From positions 496,001-560,000 of the forward strand of contig CM060731.1 of NCBI GenBank assembly GCA_030704615.1: DNA of 64,000 nucleotides, in the 5' to 3' direction. Below are positions 22,003 to 34,700 of this stretch, piece by piece (within the stretch, counting starts at the first letter, position 1; each line of letters starts with the position of its first letter). This DNA comes from Takakia lepidozioides. Lineage: Eukaryota > Streptophyta > Takakiopsida > Takakiales > Takakiaceae. The notes under the pieces were generated by a model. The model was given only the letters and a program-made list of their open reading frames with translations, did not search any database and had not been told where the DNA came from. A program made the translations under genes and the position numbers.

Positions 22003-24450
22003 TACCTCCATCATAGTGCTATTTAATGCTTTGGGATTTGTGATTTGTCCTTGAGGTACAATTTAATGAGCAAGGGAATGACGGCCGCCGTGGGCACAAG
22101 AACATAATGACGGTCAGCAAGCCTATTACCCGGATTCCATTACCCGCCCTAAAAGCATCCACACCCTTGAGCTTGAAAGGCTCTATGTAATGCCAAAGAT
22201 AACGTGATAGATTCAGGCCCTCTTGGATTATGTGGCAGGGTAGTCCTAACTCAGGCACAGCCTTGACTCCTGAATCCCCACACTATTCATCACTTGTCGT
22301 TTCCAACCCCGTTCCCGTATGCTACCCTCTGGCGTTCCCATACTGGTCGTCTTGTGGTCTCTGGCAAGAAGCAGGCTCTTTGATACGGTCATGGTCACGT
22401 TGACTTAGTTTTAGTACCAGGCTCAGGGCATTGTACATTGTGCTACATTGTGCTCGGGTTCATGGCTCCGAATGACATATAGTGCCCGCCCTTTATGGTC
22501 CATAGGGTTTCAAGGGCAATAGTGTGGACGTTTTCAGCCCATTCCGAATCTATATCTCGCCAAATTCTGTTGGCGGGCTGGGTTCAGTCTAGGGTGTGGA
22601 AGCTCTAGTAAGGGTCAGATAAATGCTGGTGTATTACCCTTCATCCGGGTCCGGGGGAAACATACAATGTATGCTTGATAAGGGTCCGGGTATATATGGG
22701 TAACCTTACCTGGTTATATATGGGTAGATCGTATACCCACTCAACACTGGTATCTACACAGACATGAACATTTTGTAGTATGAATCTGGTATGAATACTT
22801 ATATTGTGGGCTATATATGAATATGCTATTGGCATTGATTTTTTTTAGTGATACTGGGGATATATAAGCATTGGCATGGTATTTCTTAGTACTGCTCACT
22901 ATACATAGAAATAAATTATGTCATTAAGCACACAGCTAAGTGTAGTCTAAACTATGGAACACTAGGCAAAGGAAACCCGTAGCATGAAACAACAGTGAAA
23001 GGCACATGAAGTCTGAACTGCAGCAGGGAGCTTTGAATTAACAAAATGGTAGTACAGATTTCGACTAAATCATACTTATATTTCTTACCTAGCTAGGTTC
23101 AACCAGGTATACCGGTCCAACACTAGTAGAAAAGCCAAAGACAATCTTCACAAAGTGTGAGAGGAAAAATCCTTGATTAGACATAGGGTGCTTTGTAGGT
23201 GTTTTTCTTTTATGGGGAGGGGTGGGGTGGGCGGGATAAAAATGGGCTTCTAAATAGTAGCATGTCTCCAAAGACTCACCCGTCCCACATTAATGTAATT
23301 CCACAATCTCCACGGTAAGGAAGTGACTTGGCACACCCCTAAGGTGCTTGTAAGAAAAAATGGATCCACTCGCTAACTTGTCTAAAAATTCAGGTAAAGG
23401 TAGATGACAAGGTTGACATTGATGAGACAATGTGGTGGCCCACTCATGGTTAATGCCAGAGGACATGGAGTATTTTGTCGGAGGACCAACGAATTTAGCT
23501 CTTCATTAGCGTCAACTACCTAGTTGGCCCACCTTGTGCAGCTGGACCATGGAACACAACTTGCGACTGCATTGGGATCGATGTGGGGATCTTGGCAGCT
23601 TGACTTACATCAGTCCTTATCCCGGGGGTTACTTGCGGCTCCAATGCAAATGCACTCCCTGTCCAGAAAAAGACGAGGTCAAGTATTGAAGAACTGTATT
23701 GTGAGCCTCCAAGCAAGCCTATATCAAACAACTCCAAGGAGTTTACCATGCCTATATAATTGAGCAGAAGAAGGAGGGGGAAGAGCATAGAGGAACTAGA
23801 AGAAATCTCAGTGTAGAGTCAGCTAAGGCATTTCTAAAACCACGAAACTTATTATATCTCCAAAGATAGGTAGTGTGGTAGAGTCTCTTTATGTACTTAT
23901 AAACCAAAATCTAAATCTTCCTCACAAATCCACCATATGGACCTTAACTCTTAAAAGCAATCATTGATGTTACGTTGAAGACATATATACCTCCACAAAG
24001 TTTGCTGCCATACATGTATCTTTGGGAATGAATTGTCAGATAAATTGGCATGACTTAGAGCTATACAACTCCTTCTTGCTCATCCAACAATACCATCCAC
24101 ATAGCACACAAGTACTTATCCCTTTTGGCTATCATCTACTAAGGCTACACTCCTGAAACAGCCCCCATACAATATATATATTCAATCTTGCAGAAGAAAC
24201 CGAAGAAAAACTTAAAACTCGTACACTTATACACAAACATACATATGCAAGTGGGTTATCTTCTACATAACCAGCTATTCAACCATTTTTGGGTATCCAA
24301 AGTAGTAACTGATGCACAAATTAGACAATCACTTAATTTGATATGAACAATAGATGGACAATCAAGGACCGTCTTATTCTAACAAACATTGCACATTGTG
24401 TCATACTTACCCCCCAAATAGACACATGGCTACATCTTCTATTACATTGC
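22003..24450. other. Intergenic, repeat remnants
   Basis: No gene is recognised. At about 22660-22749 a short stretch (GGGTATATATGGGTAA ... CAACACTG) resembles an end of the hAT-like element at 45.2-45.9 kb, so it is probably a fragment of that family. Frames at 22.0-23.8 kb show no known domain. Confidence 0.4.
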
Positions 24451-24464
24451 CATATGCACCCTAA

Positions 24465-24840
24465 ATTAGCGTAGTGGTAAGGTGATGGTAGAGTGGCGGC
24501 GAGGTGCTGGGTTTTGATTCTTGATGGGTGGCTAATAGAACTCCAGCTAGTGTAACCGTGGGTCTGTGTAACCCCGGGTAGTGTCAACATGTTTCTTGTG
24601 TAACTCCTCTTAGCACATTTTTATACCTAGCCAAATTTGGACTTGGTCAAATTTCGAGACCAAGGTGAGTTACACCCTGTGGTTATGTTCCTTTTTGTGT
24701 AACCCAGTGTAACCCCGAGTGTAGTTACATCCCCTCCGTGTAACCCGGTGTAGCCCCAAGTGGAGTTTACACTCCTTCCAGTGCATCCCAGTGTCACCCC
24801 GATTGGAGTTACACTCCCTTCAGTTCCATCTCACCCTCTC
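24465..24840 (+). repeat. tRNA-derived SINE-like head with a 43-base tandem repeat
   Basis: TTAGCGTAGTGGTAAGG (near 24467) fits a pol III box A, and GGGTTTTGATTCTTG (near 24510) resembles box B at a tRNA-like distance. After about 150 bases come three to four tandem units of about 43 bases (24690-24825), each with GTGTAACCC(A/G)GTGTAACCCC-type text and a following GAGTTACA(C/T)CC. The body could be a SINE with an internal minisatellite, or two unrelated repeats side by side. Confidence 0.5.
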
Positions 24841-26041
24841 AAGGGGGTGGGAAGACTTGACATGCACCATCCTGTCGAAGATCATTAAGTTCTTACAATA
24901 TTCATGGTGTTCTCCAATCTGAAGGGGTAGGGGCCAACTTCCATGTCCATACTGTGATGCGCATGTGTTATTCTCGCCAGCTTGGCCATATCGCTCAGCC
25001 CAATACTTGGGAGTGGTGACAGATTTTGACTGAGTTCATTTTCCATAATTTGCAATTGACTTTTACCTTTCTATGGACCTTTCCCCTCCCCTCCCCTGCT
25101 GGAACCCATGGTACGCTGGAGGTCACAAACTCAACGGGTAGAAGCCTTGGCAGCAAGTCCCCTACCTCACTTGGAAGTGACGTTCCATAATATATTTTTA
25201 GGCTATGCTCCACGGACCAACACATGTTATGGGAAGGTCAGCTGATGAGGGCCTTCAACCGATGAGGGCGATAGCCAAATTCATTCTAAAACTGTGGAAG
25301 GGCCAAGTCAGCTGCCCCTTCACCGGCGGAAAAAGACCAACTTGCCCCTCCATCCTGCCCCCCAAAAAACCAAAAAAATCGTCTCCTAAGGCCCTAGGTG
25401 TCTTTGGCTTGGTGGAAGGTACGTCCTCCTGTCTAGATGAAATTTCGCGAAATGATTTTAACAAGCCTCAAACGGTGATGGGCTCTCTTGCTTTGGCCGA
25501 ACCCAAGAGGAAGGTAAGACTAGGGACCATGACACGGTGTAAGCTCCTTTGACCACATTTTCTCCGTTGGCTTGAACATGCTGCATAGTCTCCCTCTACA
25601 AGAGTCGGAGCCAACAAAAGAATTTCTAAGCAGTTGTTTCCACAGCGGAAGCGCCCCCCCCCCACCTTCGTGTTAGGGTCACCCTCGGCCTATTCCCCTC
25701 ATAGCATGGTAGGGCCTTGGAGGGGGGACTTTCCCTATACATACAAAACTCAAATGTGATCTGTCGTTTATGATATTACAATATTAGAAGTACTATTTTG
25801 ACTATAACTGTTAACCATCTTCTTTTTATGGTATGCCTCTGAGCCTAGTCATGAAGACATGATGTTTTAACCTTTTCCTTTCCAATTATTCCAAGTAAAA
25901 TATTCTATCTGTTCAGTATTGATAAATACCGGAAGCAACAGGAATTATGTGAGAGCTTAGCAAACTGTTCGTAGCTATCAGTCCCGAGGTCTCATTGGGT
26001 ATTGAGTCTGTGCACAAGTCAGCAACTCCCTTGCGTTTATG
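24841..26041. other. Intergenic, upstream of the isomerase gene
   Basis: No gene is recognised. A frame at 25205-25552 is open on both strands and has no domain. A run of ten C residues lies near 25655. Confidence 0.4.
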
Positions 26042-26752
26042 ATGTGTAGTTTGGAGAGGATCGGAAGAGTGTTCGTGCTGAGGCTCGTGGGGGAGAATGA
26101 GCAGCATCGATTGAACCCATCTGTTTGTTCAGAGATTATCGCAGCTCTAGACACTGTTGAAAAATCGGACGCAGGAGCCCTTGTTACCACGGCTGATGGG
26201 AAGTTTTTCTCAAATGGGCTTGACCTTGACTGGGTACATGTAGACAAAGAGCGTAGAGGTCCAGAACAGAGTGATGCATTTGAACAGCTTATCTTTGCAT
26301 TCATGAAATTAAGTATCCCCACAGTGGCTGCCATCTGCGGGCATGCGTCAGCTGGAGGTTTTATCCTGGCCATGGCTCATGACCACAGACTCATGAGAGG
26401 TGACCGGGGTTTTCTTTATATGAGTGAAATTGATGTCAATGTTGTCATCCCGCCTCGTCTTATGGAGCTTTTGACGCATAAAATGGAACCTCGGGTGCTC
26501 AAAGAAACCATCTTGAAGGGCTTGAGGTACACAGGAACCATGGCGCTGAAGGCTGGCCTGGTGGACTCTGTACACCAGACGGCCAGCGACACATTCGAGG
26601 CGGCCGTAGAAGAAGCTTCGAAGCTGGCCGGCAGGAATTGGTCAAGGTCTGTATACTTGGGCCTGCGAATGGGCATGCATACAAAGTACTTCTTAAAGAT
26701 GGAGGCAAAGCACGACCAACGTGATCAAGTAATCACACTGGCGAAGTTATGA
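26039..26752 (+). CDS. Peroxisomal delta3,delta2-enoyl-CoA isomerase (ECI-like)
   Basis: A single intronless frame of 237 codons belongs to the crotonase superfamily. It most resembles plant ECI proteins, which shift 3-cis/trans double bonds to 2-trans so that unsaturated fatty acids can enter beta-oxidation. Visible features are MCSLERIGRVFVLRL at the start, FFSNGLDLDW (oxyanion-hole strand 1), CGHASAGGFILAMAHD (oxyanion-hole helix), LYMSEIDVNVVIP and GLVDSVH. The last three residues are AKL, a peroxisomal targeting signal type 1, which supports the location. Two ATG codons are adjacent (26039, 26042); the second gives the M-C-S/T-L-E start typical of the family. Length is close to the usual 235-245 residues and the frame is uninterrupted, so the gene looks functional. 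Confidence 0.9.
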   Translation: MMCSLERIGRVFVLRLVGENEQHRLNPSVCSEIIAALDTVEKSDAGALVTTADGKFFSNGLDLDWVHVDKERRGPEQSDAFEQLIFAFMKLSIPTVAAICGHASAGGFILAMAHDHRLMRGDRGFLYMSEIDVNVVIPPRLMELLTHKMEPRVLKETILKGLRYTGTMALKAGLVDSVHQTASDTFEAAVEEASKLAGRNWSRSVYLGLRMGMHTKYFLKMEAKHDQRDQVITLAKL

Positions 26753-27774
26753 TTCCTATTCACTGTTATAATTTGACGGTTGCAAAACCGGAGTTTGGCC
26801 TCATGCTTGCACAAAGTATGAAGCACTCTGGACTTGCTCCTGTTGATGCTCTTGTCAAAGGACGACTGATGTGAAGGGGGTGGGCAACCCCCGATGATTT
26901 GTTTCGATAATTGTTCAGTTCACAATACCTCTAGATTTCATACGAGGTGAAAAGAATGCAATCTTGGCTATCGCTGTTTGATTTTAGCGAGTTGTTCTCG
27001 CCAATTAATTTACAAACAAGCAACGTGTTTGAGACATTTAGGACCTGATACATTTGCAGACCCTTGCATCAGGACAAATATAAGGCAGGAATTGATCTCC
27101 AAACAAATTAAACTTCCAAGTGTAAACATTTATGACCCACTGATGAGAACTCGGGTCCCATCAGTCTGAAGAATCCCCACGCGGGATGAGTGACTATTCA
27201 GTGGGGCCGGTCTATCTTCCAAGTCCTTATGATGTTGTTTTACAGGGATTATATACACAAGCTTGCTTTTTGGACATGATGCTCTTGTAATCTTCGTAGT
27301 CGCCCTGCCCTGGCACTCAGGAGCCCTGCACACGTCACAAGTCACAGCTCTGTGAGTCACAAGTTCAGGTGTCTTTTGCTGCTTTAGTTTTCCGATCCCA
27401 CCTTCACTGCTGGTTCAAGGCGGTGCCCAGATCCGTTATCCCTTACTCTGAACTTTGGTGCAGCATCTCTCCTTTAATTACATCATGCAATCCAGGCAGC
27501 TTCGTGTAAGGGCCTCTTCTCTCATTTCTTCTTGTTTGCTCTCAGGTGTTTTGGGGCTTGGGGGTTTCTACTAGGGGACACGGCTCTCCTTTATGCAGCT
27601 TCTTGTAGTCTTGCCCTTGGTGAGCTTGGAGCCTTCAGTAGAGCCTTCAGTAGCAAGCTGTTCTCGCAATATAGTTTGAGAAGATCGGGCTTCTTGTGTT
27701 CTGAGCTCCATGGAGGTCTTCCCTTAGACCCCATGCCTTTATGAGGGGCTCACTCCACTACCTTGGTGTAAGCA
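26753..27774. other. Downstream flank of the isomerase gene
   Basis: No gene is recognised and no canonical AATAAA is seen close to the stop. Low-complexity CT-rich text lies near 27505-27545. Confidence 0.4.
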
Positions 27775-28020
27775 GATGTCCTCTGGTCCTCGCATGCATC
27801 AATATGCTGTATGAGCTGCCAGCAATTAGACCTCCCCGGGTGCCAGCTTTTAGGCTCAGGTGCAGGAACTATGTTATTGATGTTCCTGAAGAGAGTCACT
27901 CTCTGGTGAGAATACCCCAGACAATGTATCAGAAAAAGGATATAGTCTTCAGGTTGGCCGCACATGGGGCCATTCCAATCTCCTTTTCCTCTCTGCATCT
28001 GTTTATTGCTCAAAGGCAGG
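27775..28020 (-). repeat. Dispersed repeat family 1, copy d
   Basis: Read on the minus strand this shows AACAGATGCAGAGAGGAAAA, TGTGCGGCCAACCTGAAGA, GGTCTAATTGCTGG and CAGCTCATACAGC. These are close to the text at 37960-38110 on the plus strand. It lacks the second half of the longer copies. Confidence 0.55.
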
Positions 28021-28746
28021 CTTCCCTTAAATTTCAGTCTATTGCCAAGGGTAGGTAGGTGAGAGAGAGAATGTGCTCATAAGCCATTATTTGCCATAGC
28101 CTTGTGGAAGAGAGAGAGAGAGAGAGACAGAGAGGGAGATTGTTTCCATCCACAAAGGGTGCAGGCCCAACAACAGTCATTTTGTGCATCTACACGACTC
28201 GATCTTCTCCAAATGAAGTGACGAATCTTCTACATCTAGGCTATTACTAGAGGTGTCTAACCACATTCAAAACATGCAAAGATCATGTCACGAGGTACTA
28301 GCCTCTGGAGATCAATAAATGGGGTGACAGGATAGGCCCATGCACCCAATTACAAGTTGACACCTGAAGAAAAGGTCTCATTCATGCTAGCATCAAGGAA
28401 TAACACATCCTTTTCAGACTGCCTGGACCCTGAAGGGATTTCCCTCATTCCTATGGATTATCCGTTAATGTGCACTAGGCATGCAGAGTTTGAAGCTGGC
28501 TAGGTGAAGTTAAAGAAGCTCGAAGCATTTTGATGGATACACCGAGTGGTTGTAGAGTCACAGGAGTTGAGGGCGAACTCCAAAAATGGAACAAGTTGGT
28601 AGGGGATATATCCCAGTGGTCGCAGTTTTGCACCAACAGGTCAAAAGTTCAACACGGTCGGCAGCAAGTCTGTCCCTCTACACCATGTTCCTTGAAGTGT
28701 CTGCACCTTGGACATACTCGATTCAAAAGGTTTTTGAGCTATCATG
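28021..28746. other. Intergenic, includes a GA-rich microsatellite
   Basis: A (GA)n run lies at about 28111-28137. No gene is recognised; the plus-strand frames reaching into 28747-29217 are shadows of the acidic last exon of the CFM2-like gene. Confidence 0.45.
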
Positions 28747-31700
28747 TCATAGAGCCTTTGGTGCCACTTCCATCACTAGCTCGGTTTTTTCTTCCTGATA
28801 TTCCTCGATCACAACATGTCTGTCAATCCATTTCTCATTTGATGGAAGCTCACCTCCTCCCGCCAATGTGGCTGACAATTGAACTGTCCCCTCCTCTCCT
28901 TTTCTATCCTCCTCCCCCTCACTTTCCTCCCCACTCCCAAATGTGTCGTCTTCATCCCATTGGCTCGCAGTTTCACCACCCTGACCCGAACCCTCCCCTT
29001 CAATCTCATTACCTTCTTCATCTTCCTCTTCTGTTTCGTCATCCTCCTCCCATTCATCCTCATTCCAAGCATCAACTCCCCAGTCCTCTTCCTCCTCACT
29101 TTCTTCTTCCTCGCCTTCCTCTCCCTCATCTTTGCCAAGAAGTTTAGCCTCTGCTTCAGTGAGATAACTGTGATCGTTCCCTTGCATAATTTCGTCCTCC
29201 GACCTCATGGCAGCTAAGAGTTCTGGAGAGATGTCTTCATCATCCATGCTGTCCAAATCAGGCCGCTTCTCACCATCGGCCCAGCCACGATACAAAATCA
29301 ACTTGCTTGGCTCTGTGGACACCAACACTCCTCCAGTGGCATCCTGGGAATTGGAATGCAAGCATATAATTGTTTGGGTGCAATTTGACTGCTTTCAAAA
29401 GCAAACAATTCCCTCACAACAGCTGAAACTCTCAGCCCCCAAAGAATGTGCTAAAAGATATTTTGCAGACCAGCTCAACCTACCTATCTCTTCCACTCCC
29501 CAATGTCTTCTCATCCTCAACTGGAAAAGCATTGAGGTACAAAAGAAATATTGAGCATACACTCGCACATAGAAGACAAAATGGAGGCCACCAACTAACC
29601 TCCAACTGTTCGACAATCTCTGCCACGGGGGTACCCTTAGCTCTACCCTTCACACCCACTTTGACGAGAGCATGCTTCTGAAAGTAGAGGCGAATAGATT
29701 TTGCCAGCCCTGCCACCACATTGCTCTTCCCTGCATTCACTCCAACCAGCAGGTACCTCAGACATGGTCTCAGTTTGTTTCCGAAGGTCAGAGGTCCAAA
29801 TTGGCACACCCATAGCTATCAAAATCTCTCTATGGTTCTGTTGTGTGTCCCTGGAACACTAGGCCAGACGTAAGAAACTTCTTTGTTCTGTGTGTGAGTG
29901 TGCCTCCTCTTTTGCTTGTCTCGGTGGTGCCGCTCCCAGGTGAGTAGCAACAGATAGAGAGAGAGAAGACGCCGGTCAAAGCCGGCGTAACTAAGAGCCA
30001 CTTTGCCTTATGGCTACTGACCCCTTTCAGGGGTGGGCCCTAAAAAAAGGACAGGTGCAGCAGCCCCTGTTTTAGGCAACCTAGGAGCAAGAGTTTTCTA
30101 GTTTTCGTTTGTTGGTGACAAGAGCTGTAAGCTGATGGCGGTGAGGTGGATGAGTAGAAACAAATCAATAATTCCGGGAGGGTTAATATTCTACCAGAAA
30201 TCTGCCTCATGGATACACTGTAGGAATCGTTGCAGGGAATGTCAGCTGGGTGGGGACAAATAGGGCAAGAGCACTGACCAACATTGAAGTGAGCAGTCTT
30301 GCCCAGTTTGAGAGCTTGATGCCGCAGCAAAAGCCTTTCTTTCCTTGTTAGAGGCGCAGCCCTGAAAATGGGGTCCAATGTCATACGCCCACCCTCACTA
30401 CTCCCCATAGACAAGCTAAAGGCACTCTCAATATCCAGATCATCAGATTCCTCGTCGTCTTCTTTTGTCACCATCTCCGTGAAGGCTGGGGAGGCCTTCA
30501 TGGACAAGTCATCATCTGACTCGGCCAGAGCTTCACCACTACTCTCTGCAATTTTGTCCTCTTCTTCCATTTTGTCCTGCACACAGCCTTGTAGACATCA
30601 GTTGGCATTGGAGGGCATAACCCTGCTAATGTCTAGTTTCCCCTAATGCGTTTTTAAGGAAATATCTTGCAATACTTCCCCTGTTGTTCAGTTTCATCAA
30701 CATTCTTTCCAGTTTTGTGTGATTCCAGATCAAGAGGAAACAAGTCGAGTAAAAGGAATCAAGCCAATTTGCTGCTAGAAGTGGAGTGGCGTACCAAGCC
30801 TACTCTCATTTTCCCTATCTCCTGCTCCAAAGCCAGAATGTGCTTCTCCAAAGCCTGCCAAGCCCAAATTTCAAAATGAAGGGGTTGAAGTGCAATGACC
30901 AGAACTCAAGTCAGCAACAAAACACGTCACTATATTATCAATCAGGATATCAACTTAGGAGAAGTGGCTCTTAGTTACACTGGCTTCGGCCGTAGTCTTC
31001 TCTCTCTCTCTCTCTGACATGGGACATGGAACTGCCCACCCACGAAGGGGGGCTCTATCTAGAAATAGAACAAAGGTTGAGGGTTGTACCTGCTTCCGCT
31101 GCATCTCAAGAGACCTTTTCAAAGCCTGCCGCTTTGTGAGCAGATGCCGTGGCCGTAACTCAGGAGGACGCTGGTAGTTTTTGCCCCTGTACACTATAAT
31201 GGCTGGGCCCTTTGATGTAGTTACTATCCCAACCAAGATTCCTCCACTCTCTATTTCTAACATTTTGGCAGTCTTCTCAACCTCGATGCTGTTGTGTCCC
31301 TTTGCAAGGATCTTCACAAGTTCCCTGTGCTTCCAATGCAAATGCATGTTCTCAACCACCCCATCAAAAATTCCTCGCCTCCCTGCAGTGGTCATGCCAT
31401 TTTCGAACCGATGAGGGAGAAGACGCAAGCAAACAAAGCTCAGCATCCACTCCTGACTTTTATCCGTTCAGTCACTACAGCTTACCCATGCTAACATTAC
31501 CTCCCTTCAGCAGAAGTATCATACAATCATTGAAGCAGCACCTACACTTGAGATCCCTATAGGCTATCCTACAAGAGATTCAATGTTGTTAGAACCAAAG
31601 ATCTTCCCTCAGGACTTGCCCTTAACAATATCCCCAAAATTAGAGTCTGAAGCTTCTCAAGCTCATCTGTGGATATCATTGAGCAACCAAACCAGAGTGG

Positions 31701-34700
31701 GCATGTGCTCTATAAGGGATTGAATGCTCACCTAGAAGAAGAAATGCCTTCATACGCAAGCCCAGCTTCCGAAACATATACTTCTCCTCATCAGTGAGGT
31801 GCTCCCTATCTACAGGTGGACCTGTAGGCCTGAACAGCTTCTCTAGTTTTGCTAGTTCCATCTCTGCTCTTGCTTTCTTTTGCGTCGCCTGTATCAAGAC
31901 AGTCCAGACAGCATAACAAGCCATTGGCTGATTTTCGATCCTGCTGAGGCACTCAAAAGTTTTTCAAATGCAATTCCAATGATGACCATCAACTGCCTGA
32001 TTTGGCTTGGACTGTCATTCATAGTGTCCCACTCTCCGGAAACCTGCAGCCCACACAAAGGATTGTGGGAGCTAAGTTCAATACATGCCTGTCCCTATCG
32101 CTCAAACCAAAACTGACATGATTGTTCTCTCAAGGAAAGGTAGCAGAACTCACAAGGTTCACTTTTCTCTCTATCCTGTGAGCAGCTGCAAATCTTGCAG
32201 CCTTGCGTGCCTCCAATCTGTTCTTATGTTGTTCCTCGCTATTCTGCCAAACCTCCCATGTGGCCTTTGCCTCCAATGTTTCAGCCAGAGTCCCAACCGT
32301 GCTGTAAATCACAAGAAGAAAGTGAATATACAATAGTGTATGTCAGAAAGCATGAACTCTGTACCCAAAGTTTGCTTCAAATTTCTGCAGGGCCAAATAA
32401 AATATGTGAGAGGGGTTAAGAGTACCACAGATTGCAAACTCTTCCGGAATACCAGAGATTTCTTACAAATTCCCTTGAGAAACAATGCAGTTCTGCTGTG
32501 AAGAAACAACACATCAACATCAAACAAAGTCCCTACAAATTGTTGCATAGTGTTAACCTGGTTTCTACAGGAGCATCTGCAAGCTGCACAACATTGCTAC
32601 GGCTTGCCATGCGAACCCTCTCCTCCTCCTCCTGCAGGGCTTTTGACATTGCGTCTCTCTCCTCCAGAGCTGCCTGGACTGCAGGGGGTAGAAAATCCTT
32701 CCCCCGATACAGCACAATGAACTCCTTGTCTCGGGCTAGGAGAGTGCCCCCCGTTAACCGCTGATGCCAGCAATAACAAAATTCGGTCATTGGAATAGGG
32801 GACTACCACAATAAGGGTTCCATATCCACCATTCCATCATTTTAATCTTGCTGGTTAATCTTCAATACCTCGTTGAGTTGAACAGGAAAAAGGTGCTACT
32901 TAAAGAAGCAAAACTATAGAGAAATGCTATAGAGGGAACCGTGGGACTGGGAATCATGGGGCTCTAGCTGTGTTGTGAATATATATTGCTCCTTTCATAA
33001 GACATAGCAAGAGAGGCAGTAGGCAAAAGAGGATTGGGATTTTGCCACCTTCCAACCTTCTTTTGTCATTCACCATTGTGGTAACCATGGGCCTGATTCC
33101 TGAGAGAAGCCAAGCATCCGGGAGAATCTGGACATAGTTGTCACTCTGAGTTTAAAACAAAGCTAAACACGCAGCAAGCAGGGCAGGTCTTGACCTTGAG
33201 TTCCTCAGCCATTCGCTCATTGTTGGTGTTTTGCACACCCCTCTTCACCCCGATTTTCACAACTTCGCTCTTCTCCCACAACTTCACAATTGCAGCAGCC
33301 AGCCCACTGAGTCCTCTGTTCCTCCCTGGTTGTCACACCATGCCAATGCTCAGATGTTACCCTCTAGATTCAGGTTGATTGGACTGAAGATGCAACAAAG
33401 TGAAGTACATCACGTACATCAAGGCAAGCAGGAAATATTCAGCAGCTGGTTAAAATGTGTGGGAAGTACCTAGGACGAAATGGGGTGCCAGGGGCCTTGC
33501 CAAATGGCGTAAATCTGTCATTTCAAAATTTGACAATTTTGGTTTGATACCATAAGGAAGCAGCCTGAAAGGGCGCTTGAAAACTGCATTAGGACCTAAT
33601 AGCAGGTCCCCATCCACTGGAACTGGCTTGTTCCCTGTCCAGTCTGCATATCGTGGACCAAGACCTTCCAGGATATCTTCGATTGCGTCAAATTCTGTCT
33701 CGTCTGCTGCAGCTCCTTCAGTCTCCCTTGATGCAGGACCGGCTTTAGGGCAAGAGTTGCACAGAAGGACAGGTAAGTCAACTCTGTAAATCTGTCTCGA
33801 TGATTAAGCTCAGTGACAATTTCTAAATCCCATAAACTAGTTTGAGTGGAGCACAGAAGTGAACACACCACTATAAATTTCTAACCTAGGGCTGAAGGAG
33901 CCTGGTAGATCACTACACCAGAATTTGCTTCATTATGAAATGGACAACAGTTTCCTGGACAGGTGAATCGCTATGGTATGATGGATATCAATCAACAAAC
34001 AAAACTTTACCAATTTCCAGCTGTGGGAACAAACTAACCTGAGGAATTGACTGTCTGAGTCTCTGTGGGGACAATTTCAGTCGTGTCCTTCTCCTTGTCT
34101 TCATGTAGAGACATCAGCTTCTTCCTCTCTTCTTCTTCCTTTTCTTGAGCAAGACGGACAGCAGGAGGCACATAGTCCTTCCCTCGATAAACCACTGCTG
34201 CACTCCCTGATCTCCAAATCACCAATCCTCCTGACCGCTTCTGGTAAGGCATAAACCCTGACATGTAAGAAAATAACCACTAAAGGACAAGGTTGGTACG
34301 TACAAGCAGGATATGATTCATGAATACGATAGAAAAGCTAAAGCAAGCCAATCCCGCAGGATATTCTTAGATAAGTAGAGGACTTACTTTCTTGGATATG
34401 TCTCTTGCGATTTAATGATGCAAATGTACATTTTACATCAAATTCATATAGAAGGATAGACCAAGACAAACCTCCAGCTCCTCATGTGTCCTCTTCATGT
34501 TCAGCGCAGGAGGGCCGTCACACTTCACTTTAACAATTTCACAAGTCCGCCACCCATTATGGAGTGCTTCCACAATGCCAGGGGTAACCCCCAGCCGACC
34601 AATCTTGAGCCGTTGCCTCACCATCAATCCCAGTGCCCGCAACCTTTTGAGTTCATCTTCTGGGATGGTGAGCTCCGCCATTGAGGGAGGTTTTACCTTC

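Noticed and set aside
25205-25552. 115-codon open frame as a gene
   Set aside because: No domain, and the opposite strand is equally open.
28530-29217. Plus-strand frames rich in Pro/Leu/Phe
   Set aside because: They are antisense reads of the acidic last exon of the CFM2-like gene.
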